Below, one piece after another: positions 6,622 to 15,938 of a stretch of 19,138 bases of DNA. How positions within the stretch are numbered: the first letter of the stretch is position 1; every line of letters starts with the position of its first letter. The notes below the pieces were generated by a model. It had not been told where the DNA came from and did not search any database. It saw only the letters and a program-made list of their open reading frames with translations. The DNA lies in NCBI GenBank assembly GCA_002788515.1, contig PFRJ01000121.1, forward strand, positions 1 through 19,138, given 5' to 3'. The stretch comes from Nitrosopumilales archaeon CG_4_9_14_0_2_um_filter_34_16. GTDB lineage: Archaea; Thermoproteota; Nitrososphaeria; Nitrososphaerales; Nitrosopumilaceae. The position numbers were made by a program, and so were the translations under genes.

Positions 6622-8184
6622 ATGAATTCTAGGAACTACAAGTATGCTCTATTACTTGTAGCCGCAGTAGCCATTACAGCAACTGGTGCTATGTCTCAAG
6701 CATATGCACAAAGTGTTAATGATGGTATGGACGGATATGTGAAAGGAACCAGTGGAATTTACACTGGCAATCCTAACGAATGTTGGTTTGATGATGGCGA
6801 AGGCAACATGCTACCTTGTAAAATTGATACAGGTGATACAGCATGGATGCTAACTGCAACATCATTAGTACTCTTCATGACTCCTGGCGTTGGTTTCTTT
6901 TATGGCGGATTAGCCAGATCAAAGAACATCGTCAACGTACTTGGTATGACCTTAATTGTAATGGGTCTAATGTCAGTACAATGGGTTCTATGGGGATACT
7001 CACTAGCATTTGGTCCTATTGATTCTGATGCAAACATGTTCATGGGATCTCTGCAATATGCAGGATTTAATGATGTGTCCCACTATGCACCATTAGGTGA
7101 AGCAGGTCCATGTGCAGACACATGGTCAGGAGCTTACCAGATGAATGCAATGGTAGAAGGAGATGTTTGTAGTCAAGGTTGGCCTGGTACTGTACCACAC
7201 CAACTATTTGCAATGTTCCAAGCAACATTCGCAATAATCACACCAGCACTAATTATTGGTGGATTAATTGACAGAATCAAATTTAGCGCATTGATAATAT
7301 TCATCCTCTTATGGGCAACCTTCGTTTATGATCCAGTAGCACACTGGGTATGGGGAGGCGGTTACATTGGAGGTGGATCATTAGATCTCAATCCGGACTT
7401 ATCGCCATCGTTTGCATTAGACTTTGCTGGTGGTACTGTAGTACACATTACTTCAGGATTCTCTGCATTGGCAGGTGCCTTAGTCCTTGGCAGAAGACTT
7501 GGATATGGCAAAGTTCCAATGGAACCACATAACATTCCAATGGTCGTACTAGGTGCTACCATTCTATGGTTTGGATGGTTTGGTTTCAACGCAGGAAGTG
7601 AAGTAATGGTAGACGGCATTACCGTAAGCGCATGGACTGTTACAAATACAGCAACCGGTATGGCTGCAATCACTTGGGTGCTCATGTCATGGGCACATAC
7701 AGGAAAACCAAGCGTTGTTGGAGCTGCATCAGGTGCAGTAGCAGGATTGGTAGCAATTACCCCAGCTTCAGGTTGGGTAGGTCCAATGGCTTCAATTATT
7801 ATCGGTATTGCAGCTGGTACAATTTGTTATGCAGCAATTGCATTCAAGAGTGCACGCAAATGGGACGACGCATTAGATGTATGGGGAGTACATGGAATGG
7901 GTGGTCTTACAGGTGCAATTTTGACTGGTACATTGGCTAGTCCACACATCTGGGATACCGGAGACGGTATTGGTGCATGGACTGGTACTGCAGAAGGAAT
8001 GGAACAGCAAGCAATCAGCATCATCGGTGCTTTAATATCAGTAGGCTATGCCTTTGGTGTTACGATTGTAATTCTCAAAGTAATGGATGCCGTATGGCCT
8101 GGCGGAATCAGAGTCACTCCTAAAGAAGAGGAGATTGGCCTTGATTTGGCACAGCATGGCGAAAGAGCATACGTAAACGAATAA
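6622..8184 (+). CDS. amt: Ammonium transporter, Amt family
   Basis: Imports ammonium across the cytoplasmic membrane, here for both assimilation and ammonia oxidation. The 520-residue protein is longer than bacterial AmtB. It has a cleavable-looking signal peptide (residues 1-30, ending AYAQ), eleven or so membrane helices, and the twin conduction histidines: His275 in GGTVVHITSGFSALAG and His424 in WGVHGMGGLTG. TPGVGFFYGGLARSKN (87-102) is a classic Amt signature, and the C-terminus carries the conserved GLDLAQHGERAY motif. Extra external segments at about 40-70 and 145-190 hold cysteine pairs (54/66 and 164/183) that could form disulfides. Codon use is GC-richer than neighbours, suggesting high expression. 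It has its own TATA box and T-rich terminator. From gene context it is probably the Amt paralogue lying near the ATP synthase genes in Nitrosopumilus. Confidence 0.97.
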   Translation: MNSRNYKYALLLVAAVAITATGAMSQAYAQSVNDGMDGYVKGTSGIYTGNPNECWFDDGEGNMLPCKIDTGDTAWMLTATSLVLFMTPGVGFFYGGLARSKNIVNVLGMTLIVMGLMSVQWVLWGYSLAFGPIDSDANMFMGSLQYAGFNDVSHYAPLGEAGPCADTWSGAYQMNAMVEGDVCSQGWPGTVPHQLFAMFQATFAIITPALIIGGLIDRIKFSALIIFILLWATFVYDPVAHWVWGGGYIGGGSLDLNPDLSPSFALDFAGGTVVHITSGFSALAGALVLGRRLGYGKVPMEPHNIPMVVLGATILWFGWFGFNAGSEVMVDGITVSAWTVTNTATGMAAITWVLMSWAHTGKPSVVGAASGAVAGLVAITPASGWVGPMASIIIGIAAGTICYAAIAFKSARKWDDALDVWGVHGMGGLTGAILTGTLASPHIWDTGDGIGAWTGTAEGMEQQAISIIGALISVGYAFGVTIVILKVMDAVWPGGIRVTPKEEEIGLDLAQHGERAYVNE

Positions 8185-8193
8185 GAAAAACCC

Positions 8194-8215
8194 TTTTCTT
8201 TTCTTCTTTTTATTT
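8194..8215 (+). terminator. T-rich terminator after amt
   Basis: A pyrimidine tract with runs of four to five T begins 10 bases after the amt stop. A small inverted repeat, caaatc/gatttg (8220-8225 and 8232-8237), follows. T-rich tracts are sufficient for archaeal termination. The inverted repeat could equally belong to the next promoter. Confidence 0.5.
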
Positions 8216-8254
8216 AATCCAAATCAATTTAGATTTGATCCTTTTATTCAAACT

Positions 8255-9031
8255 ATGTTAATCTCTACAATAGAACTAAATTCAATTCTAAATGATTCTA
8301 ATGTAATAATAGCTGATACTCGCTCTTTCAAAGAATATTCTGAAGGCCATATTCCAGGAGCTGTGCATTTAGATCTTTTTGCGTTTCACTGGATTGATAC
8401 AACAAAAGAAGGGATTGTAAATTTCAACAATCAATCTCAAACGCTTCTTTCGTTTCTTGGAGTCACACCAGAAAAAAAAGTCATCTTTTATGATACTGTT
8501 TCTGGTATGCTTGCAGCAAGAGGTGTTTGGATGTTGTTGTATTTTTCTCATCCACATGTCTCAATGCTGGATGGAGGGATAACAAAATGGAAACAAGAAA
8601 ATCTTCCTCTTGAAACAAAACCAAATGGTTTTCAACCCTCTACATTTTCAGGAAAAATTAATCACAACATTATTTCTGGATTTGAATACATTTTAGATAA
8701 TCTAGATAATTTGAAAATACTTGATGCTAGATCTGCAGGTGAATATGATGGAACCGCAATTCGAGCAGCACAATCTGGACACATTCCAAATTCCATCAAT
8801 GTTGATTGGAATCAAAATATTGCTGAAGATGGAACTTTCAAAAATGATGAAGCATTATCTAAAATATATGATATTCCAAAAGACACTGAAATTGTAACTT
8901 ATTGTCAAGGAGCATATCGCGCTGCCAACACGTTTTTGGTTTTGAAAAAATTAGGATTCAAAAATGTTCGAGTCTATCTTGGTTCTTGGGGGGAATGGGG
9001 TAATAGATTAGATTTGCCTGTAGAAAAATAG
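8255..9031 (+). CDS. Two-domain rhodanese-type sulfurtransferase (thiosulfate/3-mercaptopyruvate)
   Basis: Transfers sulfane sulfur from thiosulfate or 3-mercaptopyruvate to a thiophilic acceptor in the cytoplasm. The 258-residue protein has tandem rhodanese domains. Domain 1 (about 5-120) contains DTRSFKEYSEGHIPGAVHLD and lacks a catalytic cysteine. Domain 2 (about 140-255) has LDARSAGEYDG, SGHIPNSINVDW and the active-site loop TYCQGAYRAA with Cys217. The loop differs from both the classical rhodanese (CRKGVT) and mercaptopyruvate (CGSGVT) forms, so the donor cannot be assigned. It follows amt by 70 bases in the same direction but a T-rich terminator lies between, so it is probably its own transcript. 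Confidence 0.9.
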   Translation: MLISTIELNSILNDSNVIIADTRSFKEYSEGHIPGAVHLDLFAFHWIDTTKEGIVNFNNQSQTLLSFLGVTPEKKVIFYDTVSGMLAARGVWMLLYFSHPHVSMLDGGITKWKQENLPLETKPNGFQPSTFSGKINHNIISGFEYILDNLDNLKILDARSAGEYDGTAIRAAQSGHIPNSINVDWNQNIAEDGTFKNDEALSKIYDIPKDTEIVTYCQGAYRAANTFLVLKKLGFKNVRVYLGSWGEWGNRLDLPVEK

Positions 9032-9199
9032 ACTCTACTGATGGATGTCCTGATTGAAAGATTGTAAAAAAATGAAAGATTACGTTACAAACTAATTTTT
9101 TATAAAATAATGATGATTTTTTAAAGAATTACAATATGATTATATAATTGAAAATAATTTGAATGGAATAATTGTACATCTTACAATGTTTTAAAATTT
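9032..9199. other. AT-rich convergent intergenic spacer
   Basis: 168 bases between the convergent sulfurtransferase and atpI genes. It holds A- and T-runs usable as terminators in both directions (T-runs near 9094-9100 and 9117-9122; A-run at about 9065-9072). Only trivial ORFs are present, and I see no tRNA-like or strongly structured element. Confidence 0.5.
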
Positions 9200-11299
9200 T
9201 TATTTCTTTTTCCAGATAAATTGGTTGTAAATTAATTCTGGTCTGATTTGTCTAAATGGTTGTGCACCCCCTACATACCATTTTGTAAAGAATTCATACA
9301 AGTGCAGCCTGAGGGATTGGATATACACAATTAACCCTTCAATCATCATAATTCCCAAGTTACCACCAATAATCATGGCCATTGCAGCACCTGATTCTGC
9401 TCCACCTAGTGATGTGAATGCGTTATTTACAGTTAACAGCAATGCTGCATGTACAAGCAACATGATACCGAGTCGAGCATAGCTAATCGTATGAGCTAAA
9501 CTCTCAACTGTTTTTCCTAAAAGTACCTCCATAATTACACTGGCAGGATCTGCTCCCCCTTCAGGATGTTTCTTTGCGTGCATTACGCCTCCAACCATCA
9601 TGATTACCATTGATGCAATTACAATAACTACTGCAATTCTTGTAATAATCCAAACTTGGGCCCAATCACCAAGGAACATTGTAACCCATGGAACAGCTTC
9701 TGTGTGTATTTTGGAATACATGTTCATTACATCATATTGCGAACCAATTGCACACATCATGACAACTACAATTCCACCATAAAGTGTGATGTTTGGAATT
9801 GCTTCAGTAAATACTACAAACTTGTGTCCTTCTTTTAACAATCTAATAACACGTAAAGTCATTGCCCATACCAAGTGTACAATTCCAATGAACAATGAAA
9901 CTTTGAGAATGTTGATTACTTGTTCAAATGTTAATTCTGCTACACTTAGAATTCCTACAATCCAACTAACTGAATGTAAAGCTCCGCCCTCTTCTAATAA
10001 TCCATCAAATGGACCCATATGATCTAGATGATAACCAAATGCTTCTCCTGCACCAACACCTGCTATAGCTGCTGAGGCACCAGAAATTGCAATGAGCATT
10101 CCCCATCTAGAAAGTTCTCCTTGTCCTTTGAACTTGAATAGCAATCCTAATCCCATAAGTAACAATCCGTGACCCATATCTGCAAACATTAATCCATAGA
10201 AAATTGGCCACATTAGAGCAATCATTGGTGTTGGATCAGGCTCTCCAGCCTTTGGAATTCCCTGACTCTTTGTAATCACTTCAAACGTTTTAACGAATTT
10301 TTTATTCTCGAATAATGTTGGAATCTCTTCTTTTAGTTTAGGATCCGTGATGTCTTCTACTATTGACATCCATTGTTTTGTTGAATCTGTGAATTTTACT
10401 TCCATGTTTTTTGGAATGAATCCTTGAATTACTGCAAAGTGCTTTGTTCCTCCAGGTTTTCTCAGGGTCTCAAGTACATCTTTTGCAACAAGTGCTTTTT
10501 CATGAATAGACAGAATATCTCGTCTAATCTTTTTTGTTAATCCTGCTAATTCTTTTTTGATTGCAGATTGTTTTGCAGTCAATTCTTTTATTTTTGACTC
10601 TGCAAGTGCATAAGCCTCGCTAGGAATTTGAGGAAAACCTTCTGGAATTTTAAATGTGTTAGAATTGAAACTTCTTAAAACTTTGAGAACTTTTTCAGAA
10701 TCTCTAGTGTCAGAAATTATTAAAATCGCTGACTTTTCTTTATTTTCCAAATCGTATTTGTAAATGGTAATACCTTCAAGAGAACGACTGATCTCATCAA
10801 AATCAGCAGAATTAATGACAAAGAGATTTGTAAAAAAGTGTCTCATCAAACCAAATCCAGAAAGACTCATGTTCATCTTTCTGATCACCTCTAAAGTATC
10901 TTTGAGTGATTTGTATTCTTCAATGGATAATCTGGTATTTGTCGCATCTTCTAACAATTTTTGAGGTTTATCAATAATACTTGGAGCTTCTTTGATTAAT
11001 TGCTCCACCATTTCTTCAATTTCGTTAATTTCATAATCTTTTTTCTTGATTACAGTTCCTTTGAATAAAATCTCCATTATTCCCACGGTCAGTGGAATTC
11101 CCATTCCTTTAACCACATCATCAATTGATTGGAATGTTTGTTGTGCTTTTAGTAGCAGATCATCAATTTCAGGCGTAACTAAATCACTAGCAGAATCAAT
11201 TTTGTGATACCATTCAAATTCAGTTAATCGTGAAATTGCTTTTGGAGACTCACTCCTTGGTAAAATTACTGTTCCAAGTTTTAAATCGGCTGTTCCCAA
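9200..11299 (-). CDS. atpI: A-type ATP synthase subunit a/I
   Basis: The membrane stator subunit that provides the ion half-channels next to the proteolipid ring; it is also joined to the peripheral stalk. At 699 residues it has the normal length. The N-terminal soluble half (about 1-345) is coiled-coil rich (KELTAKQSAIKKELAGLTKK near 230-250). The C-terminal half has seven to eight membrane helices, with the family hallmark MIALMWPIFYGLMFADMGHG (about 358-377) and the helix ESLAHTISYARLG (about 605-617) whose arginine faces the rotor carboxylate. The start is a TTG (11297-11299) and no ATG lies nearby in frame; the N-terminus from it, including ADLKLGTVILPRSE, fits the family. It is transcribed alone, away from atpE. 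Confidence 0.94.
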   Translation of the reverse strand: MGTADLKLGTVILPRSESPKAISRLTEFEWYHKIDSASDLVTPEIDDLLLKAQQTFQSIDDVVKGMGIPLTVGIMEILFKGTVIKKKDYEINEIEEMVEQLIKEAPSIIDKPQKLLEDATNTRLSIEEYKSLKDTLEVIRKMNMSLSGFGLMRHFFTNLFVINSADFDEISRSLEGITIYKYDLENKEKSAILIISDTRDSEKVLKVLRSFNSNTFKIPEGFPQIPSEAYALAESKIKELTAKQSAIKKELAGLTKKIRRDILSIHEKALVAKDVLETLRKPGGTKHFAVIQGFIPKNMEVKFTDSTKQWMSIVEDITDPKLKEEIPTLFENKKFVKTFEVITKSQGIPKAGEPDPTPMIALMWPIFYGLMFADMGHGLLLMGLGLLFKFKGQGELSRWGMLIAISGASAAIAGVGAGEAFGYHLDHMGPFDGLLEEGGALHSVSWIVGILSVAELTFEQVINILKVSLFIGIVHLVWAMTLRVIRLLKEGHKFVVFTEAIPNITLYGGIVVVMMCAIGSQYDVMNMYSKIHTEAVPWVTMFLGDWAQVWIITRIAVVIVIASMVIMMVGGVMHAKKHPEGGADPASVIMEVLLGKTVESLAHTISYARLGIMLLVHAALLLTVNNAFTSLGGAESGAAMAMIIGGNLGIMMIEGLIVYIQSLRLHLYEFFTKWYVGGAQPFRQIRPELIYNQFIWKKK

Positions 11300-11325
11300 G
11301 ATAAATTTTGGGTATTTTCATTGAG

Positions 11326-11349
11326 TTTAATATCTTTCTGATTTTATTC
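11326..11349. promoter_or_regulatory. Divergent promoter region atpI/atpE
   Basis: The 69-base spacer between the two divergent starts holds tttaatatct (11326-11335), which on the minus strand is a TATA-like box 27-36 bases before the atpI TTG. It also holds a weaker attttatt at about 11341-11348, 21-28 bases before the atpE ATG. The shortness of the spacer implies overlapping promoters for the two halves of the complex. Box identity is inferred by spacing. Confidence 0.4.
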
Positions 11350-11368
11350 CCAAACATTAAAATCTATT

Positions 11369-11986
11369 ATGAGTCGACTGCATTTATTGACATCTAATTC
11401 CACTTTAGAAAGTACAATTGACAAAATTTTAAAAAACACTGAAAACGATATCTTGTCAAACATCAAATCTGGACTAGATGATTCACAAAAAAAACTTGAT
11501 GATTCTATTCCTAGATTGGAGAGTGAATATGATAAAATTATCTCAGATGGCAAAAAAGAAGCCGACAAGATCGCAAAACAGATCACTGGGAGTTCTGATA
11601 TTGACGCCAGAAATAAACAACTTATGGTATTGGAAGACGCAGTTGGCAAAGTCTTTTCAAAGGCATTGGATGAAATTGCAAACACTGATCGCAGTGGAAA
11701 TTATTCTAATCTAATCAAATCATTATTAGAAGAATCAACTAAAATTTTGGGCACCACTGAAATCACAGTATTTACAAATTCAAAGGACAAAGATATTGTC
11801 CAGTCTGTATTATCTCAATTTTCAGGATCTGTATTATCATCTGAGACAATTAACTGTCTTGGAGGAGTTAAAGTAAAATCTAAAGATGGAGCAATGACAT
11901 TTGATAATACCATTGATGCAAGAATTGAACGTCTGAAGCCTTTAATAAGGAAAGATATTGCAGCAAAATTCGGAGTGGGAAATTAG
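11369..11986 (+). CDS. atpE: A-type ATP synthase subunit E
   Basis: Peripheral stalk subunit that ties the catalytic head to subunit a. The 205-residue protein has a charged helical N-terminal part (about 13-105, heptad-like with many Lys/Glu/Asp), and a C-terminal alpha/beta head with the family-like LGGVKVKSKDGAMTFDNTID (about 164-183) and RLKPLIRKDIAAKFG. In other archaea E pairs with a subunit H of about 100 residues; none is recognisable here. It is the first gene of the plus-strand E-A-B-D unit, with 4 bases between its stop and the atpA start. Confidence 0.92.
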   Translation: MSRLHLLTSNSTLESTIDKILKNTENDILSNIKSGLDDSQKKLDDSIPRLESEYDKIISDGKKEADKIAKQITGSSDIDARNKQLMVLEDAVGKVFSKALDEIANTDRSGNYSNLIKSLLEESTKILGTTEITVFTNSKDKDIVQSVLSQFSGSVLSSETINCLGGVKVKSKDGAMTFDNTIDARIERLKPLIRKDIAAKFGVGN

Positions 11987-11990
11987 GATT

Positions 11991-13769
11991 ATGGCAGCTC
12001 AAGGTAGAATTGTTTGGGTAAGTGGTCCGGCTGTACGAGCAGACGGTATGTCTGATGCCAAAATGTATGAAACTGTAACTGTTGGAAATTCAAAATTAGT
12101 AGGTGAAGTTATTCGATTAACTGGAGATGTAGCATTTATTCAAGTTTATGAGTCAACAAGTGGATTAAAACCAGGTGAACCTGTAATTGGTACTGGAAAT
12201 CCACTCAGTGTATTATTGGGCCCTGGAATTATCGGACAACTATATGATGGTATTCAAAGACCACTAAGAGAATTATCAAAAGCATCTGGATCATTCATTG
12301 GAAGAGGCATCACAACCACTGCAGTAGATATGACAAAAAAATTCCATTTTATTCCAACTGTAAGTAATGGAGATGAAGTTGTTGCAGGAAATATTATTGG
12401 AACTGTTCAGGAAACTGATCTTATCAATCATTCAATTATGGTTCCACCAGATCACCCAGGTGGAAAAATCTCAAATCTTGTATCGGAAGGAGATTATGAT
12501 TTAGAAACTGTACTTGCAACTTCTGATAAAGACGGACAATCCATTCCTCTTAAAATGTATCATAGATGGCCTGTGCGAAAACCACGTCCATATAACAAGA
12601 GATATGATCCTACAGTTCCGTTACTTACTGGACAACGTGTAATTGATACATTCTTCCCAATTGCAAAAGGAGGAACTGGTTCAATTCCTGGAGCATTTGG
12701 AACAGGAAAGACTGTTACATTACACCAAATTGCAAAATGGGCTGATTCTCAAGTTGTTGTTTACATTGGTTGTGGTGAAAGAGGAAACGAAATGACTGAA
12801 GTACTAGTTGAATTCCCACATCTTAAAGATCCACGTAGTGGAAAACCATTGATGGATAGAACTGTACTTGTTGCAAACACAAGTAACATGCCAGTAGCTG
12901 CAAGAGAAGCAAGTATCTACACTGGTGTAACAATTGCAGAATATTACAGAGATATGGGTAAAGATGTTGTATTAGTAGCAGATTCTACAAGTAGATGGGC
13001 AGAGTCACTCAGAGAAATGAGTGGTAGATTAGAAGAAATGCCTGCAGAAGAAGGATATCCATCGTACCTTGCATCAAGATTAGCAGAATTTTATGAAAGA
13101 GCTGGTCGTGTTCAAGCATCTGGTAGTCCAGAACGTGATGGTTCAGTTACCCTGATTGGTGCAGTGTCTCCATCTGGTGGTGACTTTACAGAACCAGTTA
13201 CAACTCACACAATGAGATTCATCAAAACTTTCTGGGCTTTGGATGCAAAACTTGCATACTCTAGACATTACCCTTCGATTAATTGGATGAACAGCTATTC
13301 TGGATATCTTGGAGATATTGCAAAATGGTGGAGTGAAAACATTAGTGAAGATTGGCTAAGCATTAGAGGCGAAGCTTATGGTATTTTACAAAGAGAAGAT
13401 ACACTAAAAGAAATTGTTAGACTCTTAGGTCCTGAAGCATTGCCTGATGAAGAAAAATTAATTCTTGAAGTTGCAAGAATGGTAAAAATTGGTTTGCTAC
13501 AGCAAAACTCATTTGATGATGTTGACACTTATTGTAGCCCAGAAAAACAATTCAAGTTAATGAAATTATGTGTTGACTTTTACAGAAAAGGACAACAAGC
13601 ACTCAAAGAAGGTGCATCACTATCTGACATACGTGAACTAGGTGTAGTAAGCACTTTACTTAAAGCAAGAATGGATGTCAAAGATGATGAGATGTCAAAA
13701 CTTGATCAATTAGACAAAGACATGCAAGAACAATTCAAATCAATTTCAGGAGTAAAGGTAACAAATTGA
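11991..13769 (+). CDS. atpA: A-type ATP synthase catalytic subunit A
   Basis: Catalytic nucleotide-binding subunit of the A1 head. The 592-residue length is typical. Visible are the N-terminal beta barrel (GRIVWVSGPAVRADG), the bulge or non-homologous region characteristic of A subunits (about 115-190), the P-loop GAFGTGKT (234-241), and ADSTSRWAESLREMSGRLEE with EEGYPSYLASRLAEFYERAG. A longer reading frame begins 11 codons upstream at 11958, but it lies inside atpE. The ATG at 11991 starts the conserved sequence MAAQGRIVWVSGPAV and is chosen. It overlaps atpB by 4 bases. Confidence 0.97.
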   Translation: MAAQGRIVWVSGPAVRADGMSDAKMYETVTVGNSKLVGEVIRLTGDVAFIQVYESTSGLKPGEPVIGTGNPLSVLLGPGIIGQLYDGIQRPLRELSKASGSFIGRGITTTAVDMTKKFHFIPTVSNGDEVVAGNIIGTVQETDLINHSIMVPPDHPGGKISNLVSEGDYDLETVLATSDKDGQSIPLKMYHRWPVRKPRPYNKRYDPTVPLLTGQRVIDTFFPIAKGGTGSIPGAFGTGKTVTLHQIAKWADSQVVVYIGCGERGNEMTEVLVEFPHLKDPRSGKPLMDRTVLVANTSNMPVAAREASIYTGVTIAEYYRDMGKDVVLVADSTSRWAESLREMSGRLEEMPAEEGYPSYLASRLAEFYERAGRVQASGSPERDGSVTLIGAVSPSGGDFTEPVTTHTMRFIKTFWALDAKLAYSRHYPSINWMNSYSGYLGDIAKWWSENISEDWLSIRGEAYGILQREDTLKEIVRLLGPEALPDEEKLILEVARMVKIGLLQQNSFDDVDTYCSPEKQFKLMKLCVDFYRKGQQALKEGASLSDIRELGVVSTLLKARMDVKDDEMSKLDQLDKDMQEQFKSISGVKVTN

Positions 13770-15151
13770 CAACTGAAGGTGGAGTTCAATACAGCAAGAT
13801 TGCTGAAATCAAAGGTCCTCTAGTTGTTGTCGATGATGTTGAAAGTGCGGCATTTGATGAACTAGTTGAAATTGAAACCAATGAAGGAGAACGAAGATTA
13901 GGTAAAGTTCTCGAAGTAGGAAATGGTAAAGCAATTGTTCAAGTCTTTGAGGGAACCACTGGATTATCGATTTCTGGAACTAAAGCAAAATTTGTAGGTA
14001 AAGTTATGGAAATGCCAGTATCCAAAGAGGTACTTGGTAGAGTATTTGATGGACTAGGAAGACCAAAAGATGGACTCCCAGATCCAATTGCTGATAAATT
14101 TATTGACATCAACGGAGAACCAATGAATCCAGAACAACGTGAATATCCAAAAGATTTCATTCAAACCGGTGTATCTGTAATTGATGGATTAATGACTCTA
14201 GTTAGAGGACAAAAACTTCCAATCTTTTCTGGTTCTGGTATGTCTCACAATCTTTTGGCAGCACAAATTGCAAGACAAGCAAGTGTTGTTGGAACACAAG
14301 ATGACTTTGCAGTAGTATTTGCAGCAATTGGTGTTCAATACAGTGAAGCAGAATATTTTAGACGAAGTCTTGAAGAATCTGGTGCACTCAAAAGAAGTGT
14401 TCTATTTCTAAATACAGCAGACGATCCTGCAATTGAAAGAATCATTACTCCTCGTGTAGCTTTAACTGTAGCAGAATATCTCGCATTTGAATTAGGAATG
14501 CACGTTCTAGTTGTAATTACTGATATGACAAACTATGCAGAAGCACTAAGAGAAATTAGCGCAGCGAGAGAAGAAGTTCCTGGAAGAAAAGGTTATCCTG
14601 GTTATCTTTACACTGACCTTTCAACAATTTATGAAAGAGCCGGCAAACTCAATGGAAAAAAAGGAAGTGTTACCCAAGTTCCAATTCTATCAATGCCATC
14701 TGATGATATCACTCACCCAATTCCTGACCTTACTGGTTACATTACAGAGGGACAAATAGTAGTTGGCAGAGATCTATTCAGACAAGGAGTATATCCACCA
14801 ATCAATATTTTGATGAGTCTTAGTAGATTGATGAAAGATGGAATAGGTGAAGGAAGTACTAGAGCAGATCACAGTGAAGTTGCAAATCAGGTTTATGATG
14901 CATATTCTAGATCACAAGAAGTAAGAGCATTAGCAGGTATTGTAGGTAAAGCAGGTTTAACTGAAATTGATCTCAAATACATGGATGTCGGTGATACTTT
15001 TGAAAAAGAATTCCTTTCACAAGCAACTGATGAGAACAGAACCATTGAAGAAACATTGAATCTTTTATGGAAGATTGTATCAAAATTACCAAGAAGCGAA
15101 ATTACTAAAATTAAAGATAAATTCATTGATCAGTATTACAAGGAAGAATAA
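13766..15151 (+). CDS. atpB: A-type ATP synthase regulatory subunit B
   Basis: Non-catalytic nucleotide-binding subunit alternating with A in the hexameric head. It has 461 residues, the usual length. In place of a P-loop it has PIFSGSGMSHNLLAAQIARQA, followed by VITDMTNYAEALREISAARE and PGRKGYPGYLYTDLSTIYERAG, all typical of B subunits. The start is TTG at 13766-13768, sharing bases with the atpA stop (TTGA overlap). An upstream aggag at about 13748-13753 inside atpA may be its ribosome binding site. The overlap implies translational coupling that helps match A and B production. Confidence 0.97.
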   Translation: MTTEGGVQYSKIAEIKGPLVVVDDVESAAFDELVEIETNEGERRLGKVLEVGNGKAIVQVFEGTTGLSISGTKAKFVGKVMEMPVSKEVLGRVFDGLGRPKDGLPDPIADKFIDINGEPMNPEQREYPKDFIQTGVSVIDGLMTLVRGQKLPIFSGSGMSHNLLAAQIARQASVVGTQDDFAVVFAAIGVQYSEAEYFRRSLEESGALKRSVLFLNTADDPAIERIITPRVALTVAEYLAFELGMHVLVVITDMTNYAEALREISAAREEVPGRKGYPGYLYTDLSTIYERAGKLNGKKGSVTQVPILSMPSDDITHPIPDLTGYITEGQIVVGRDLFRQGVYPPINILMSLSRLMKDGIGEGSTRADHSEVANQVYDAYSRSQEVRALAGIVGKAGLTEIDLKYMDVGDTFEKEFLSQATDENRTIEETLNLLWKIVSKLPRSEITKIKDKFIDQYYKEE

Positions 15152-15155
15152 CTAA

Positions 15156-15788
15156 ATGTCATTTGGACAAAATGTTGCAGCAACAAAAATTGAACTGCTA
15201 AAATACAAAAAATCTACACAAGTTGCAGTCATGGTTCAGCAAATTTTAGATGATAAACGTAAAGTTCTTTTAAAAAATATTGAAGAAATGATTCAAGAGG
15301 CATCTAAAGCACGAGGTGGAATATGGGATCCTTTACAAGATATCTACAAATCAGTTAATGAAGCATATTTGGCATTAGGTACCAATACTGTTGATTCTGT
15401 TGCAGAATCCACCCCACCTGTAATGGAAGTAGATGTTAGTATCAGAAGAGTTGTTGACGTAAAAATTCCTGCACTTACTGTAACTGAAAAAGATACCAAA
15501 TCAATGCCTTATGGGTTTGCAGATACAAACTCATCAATTGATAGGGCTGCAAAACAAATCAAGGAATTGATGCCAAAAATTTGCAAGGCAGCAGAATATG
15601 AAAATTCTATCTTTAGTCTTGCAAAAGCATTAGAAAAGACTCAAAAATTACTGAATGCACTTGAAAATGTAATTATTCCCCAATACAAAGAAAAAATTCG
15701 ATTTATTCTCTCTACTCTTGAAGAGAGAGAAAGAGAAGAATTCGCAAAGTTAAAAAAAGTGAAGGCAAAGATGGAAAGTAGGAAGTAA
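15156..15788 (+). CDS. atpD: A-type ATP synthase subunit D
   Basis: Central rotor shaft subunit. The 210-residue protein has the expected two long helices, N-terminal (about 8-75: TKIELLKYKKSTQVAVMVQQ and following) and C-terminal (about 130-205, ending in a charged EEREREEFAKLKKVKAK), that form the antiparallel coiled coil inside the head. The segment between them is a short beta-rich portion (about 85-125). It begins 4 bases after atpB and its stop overlaps the next small ORF by one base (taATG). Subunit F, its usual partner, is not recognisable in this window. Confidence 0.94.
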   Translation: MSFGQNVAATKIELLKYKKSTQVAVMVQQILDDKRKVLLKNIEEMIQEASKARGGIWDPLQDIYKSVNEAYLALGTNTVDSVAESTPPVMEVDVSIRRVVDVKIPALTVTEKDTKSMPYGFADTNSSIDRAAKQIKELMPKICKAAEYENSIFSLAKALEKTQKLLNALENVIIPQYKEKIRFILSTLEEREREEFAKLKKVKAKMESRK

Positions 15789-15919
15789 TGGCAAAAGAAG
15801 AAATAAAAAAACTACTTGAAAATTCTAAAAAAGAACTTGATGGAAATTATGATAACTTTGTAAAGTCTATCCAAGATGATCTGAAATCATTCAAAAAGAA
15901 AACACTAGATCGAATTTGA
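15788..15919 (+). CDS. 43-residue charged helical protein coupled to atpD
   Basis: A short complete ORF starting on the last base of the atpD stop codon. The product begins MAKEEIKKLLENSKKELDGN and ends SFKKKTLDRI. About half of its residues are charged, with hydrophobic residues (Ile, Leu, Phe, Val) spaced three or four apart, typical of an amphipathic helix or coiled coil. There is no membrane segment. The one-base overlap and lack of a separate promoter put it in the E-A-B-D transcript. It could be a reduced peripheral-stalk partner of subunit E (in the place of subunit H), a small regulator, or a spurious ORF in Lys-rich DNA. Its real status depends on conservation, which I cannot test. 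Confidence 0.58.
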   Translation: MAKEEIKKLLENSKKELDGNYDNFVKSIQDDLKSFKKKTLDRI

Positions 15920-15938
15920 ATATTTTATCCCATCATGA

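Noticed and set aside
7350..8024. Several ORFs of 60-107 codons inside amt on both strands.
   Set aside because: They are out-of-frame shadows of a highly conserved transporter, with Cys/Trp/Arg-rich or low-information translations.
9032..9199. Possible small RNA in the sulfurtransferase/atpI spacer.
   Set aside because: It has an AT-rich box-like stretch but no stable stem, conserved motif or clear terminator pairing to support an RNA gene.
11958..11990. AtpA extended 11 codons upstream.
   Set aside because: The extension lies in the 3' end of atpE and is not like the family; the conserved N-terminus starts at the ATG at 11991.
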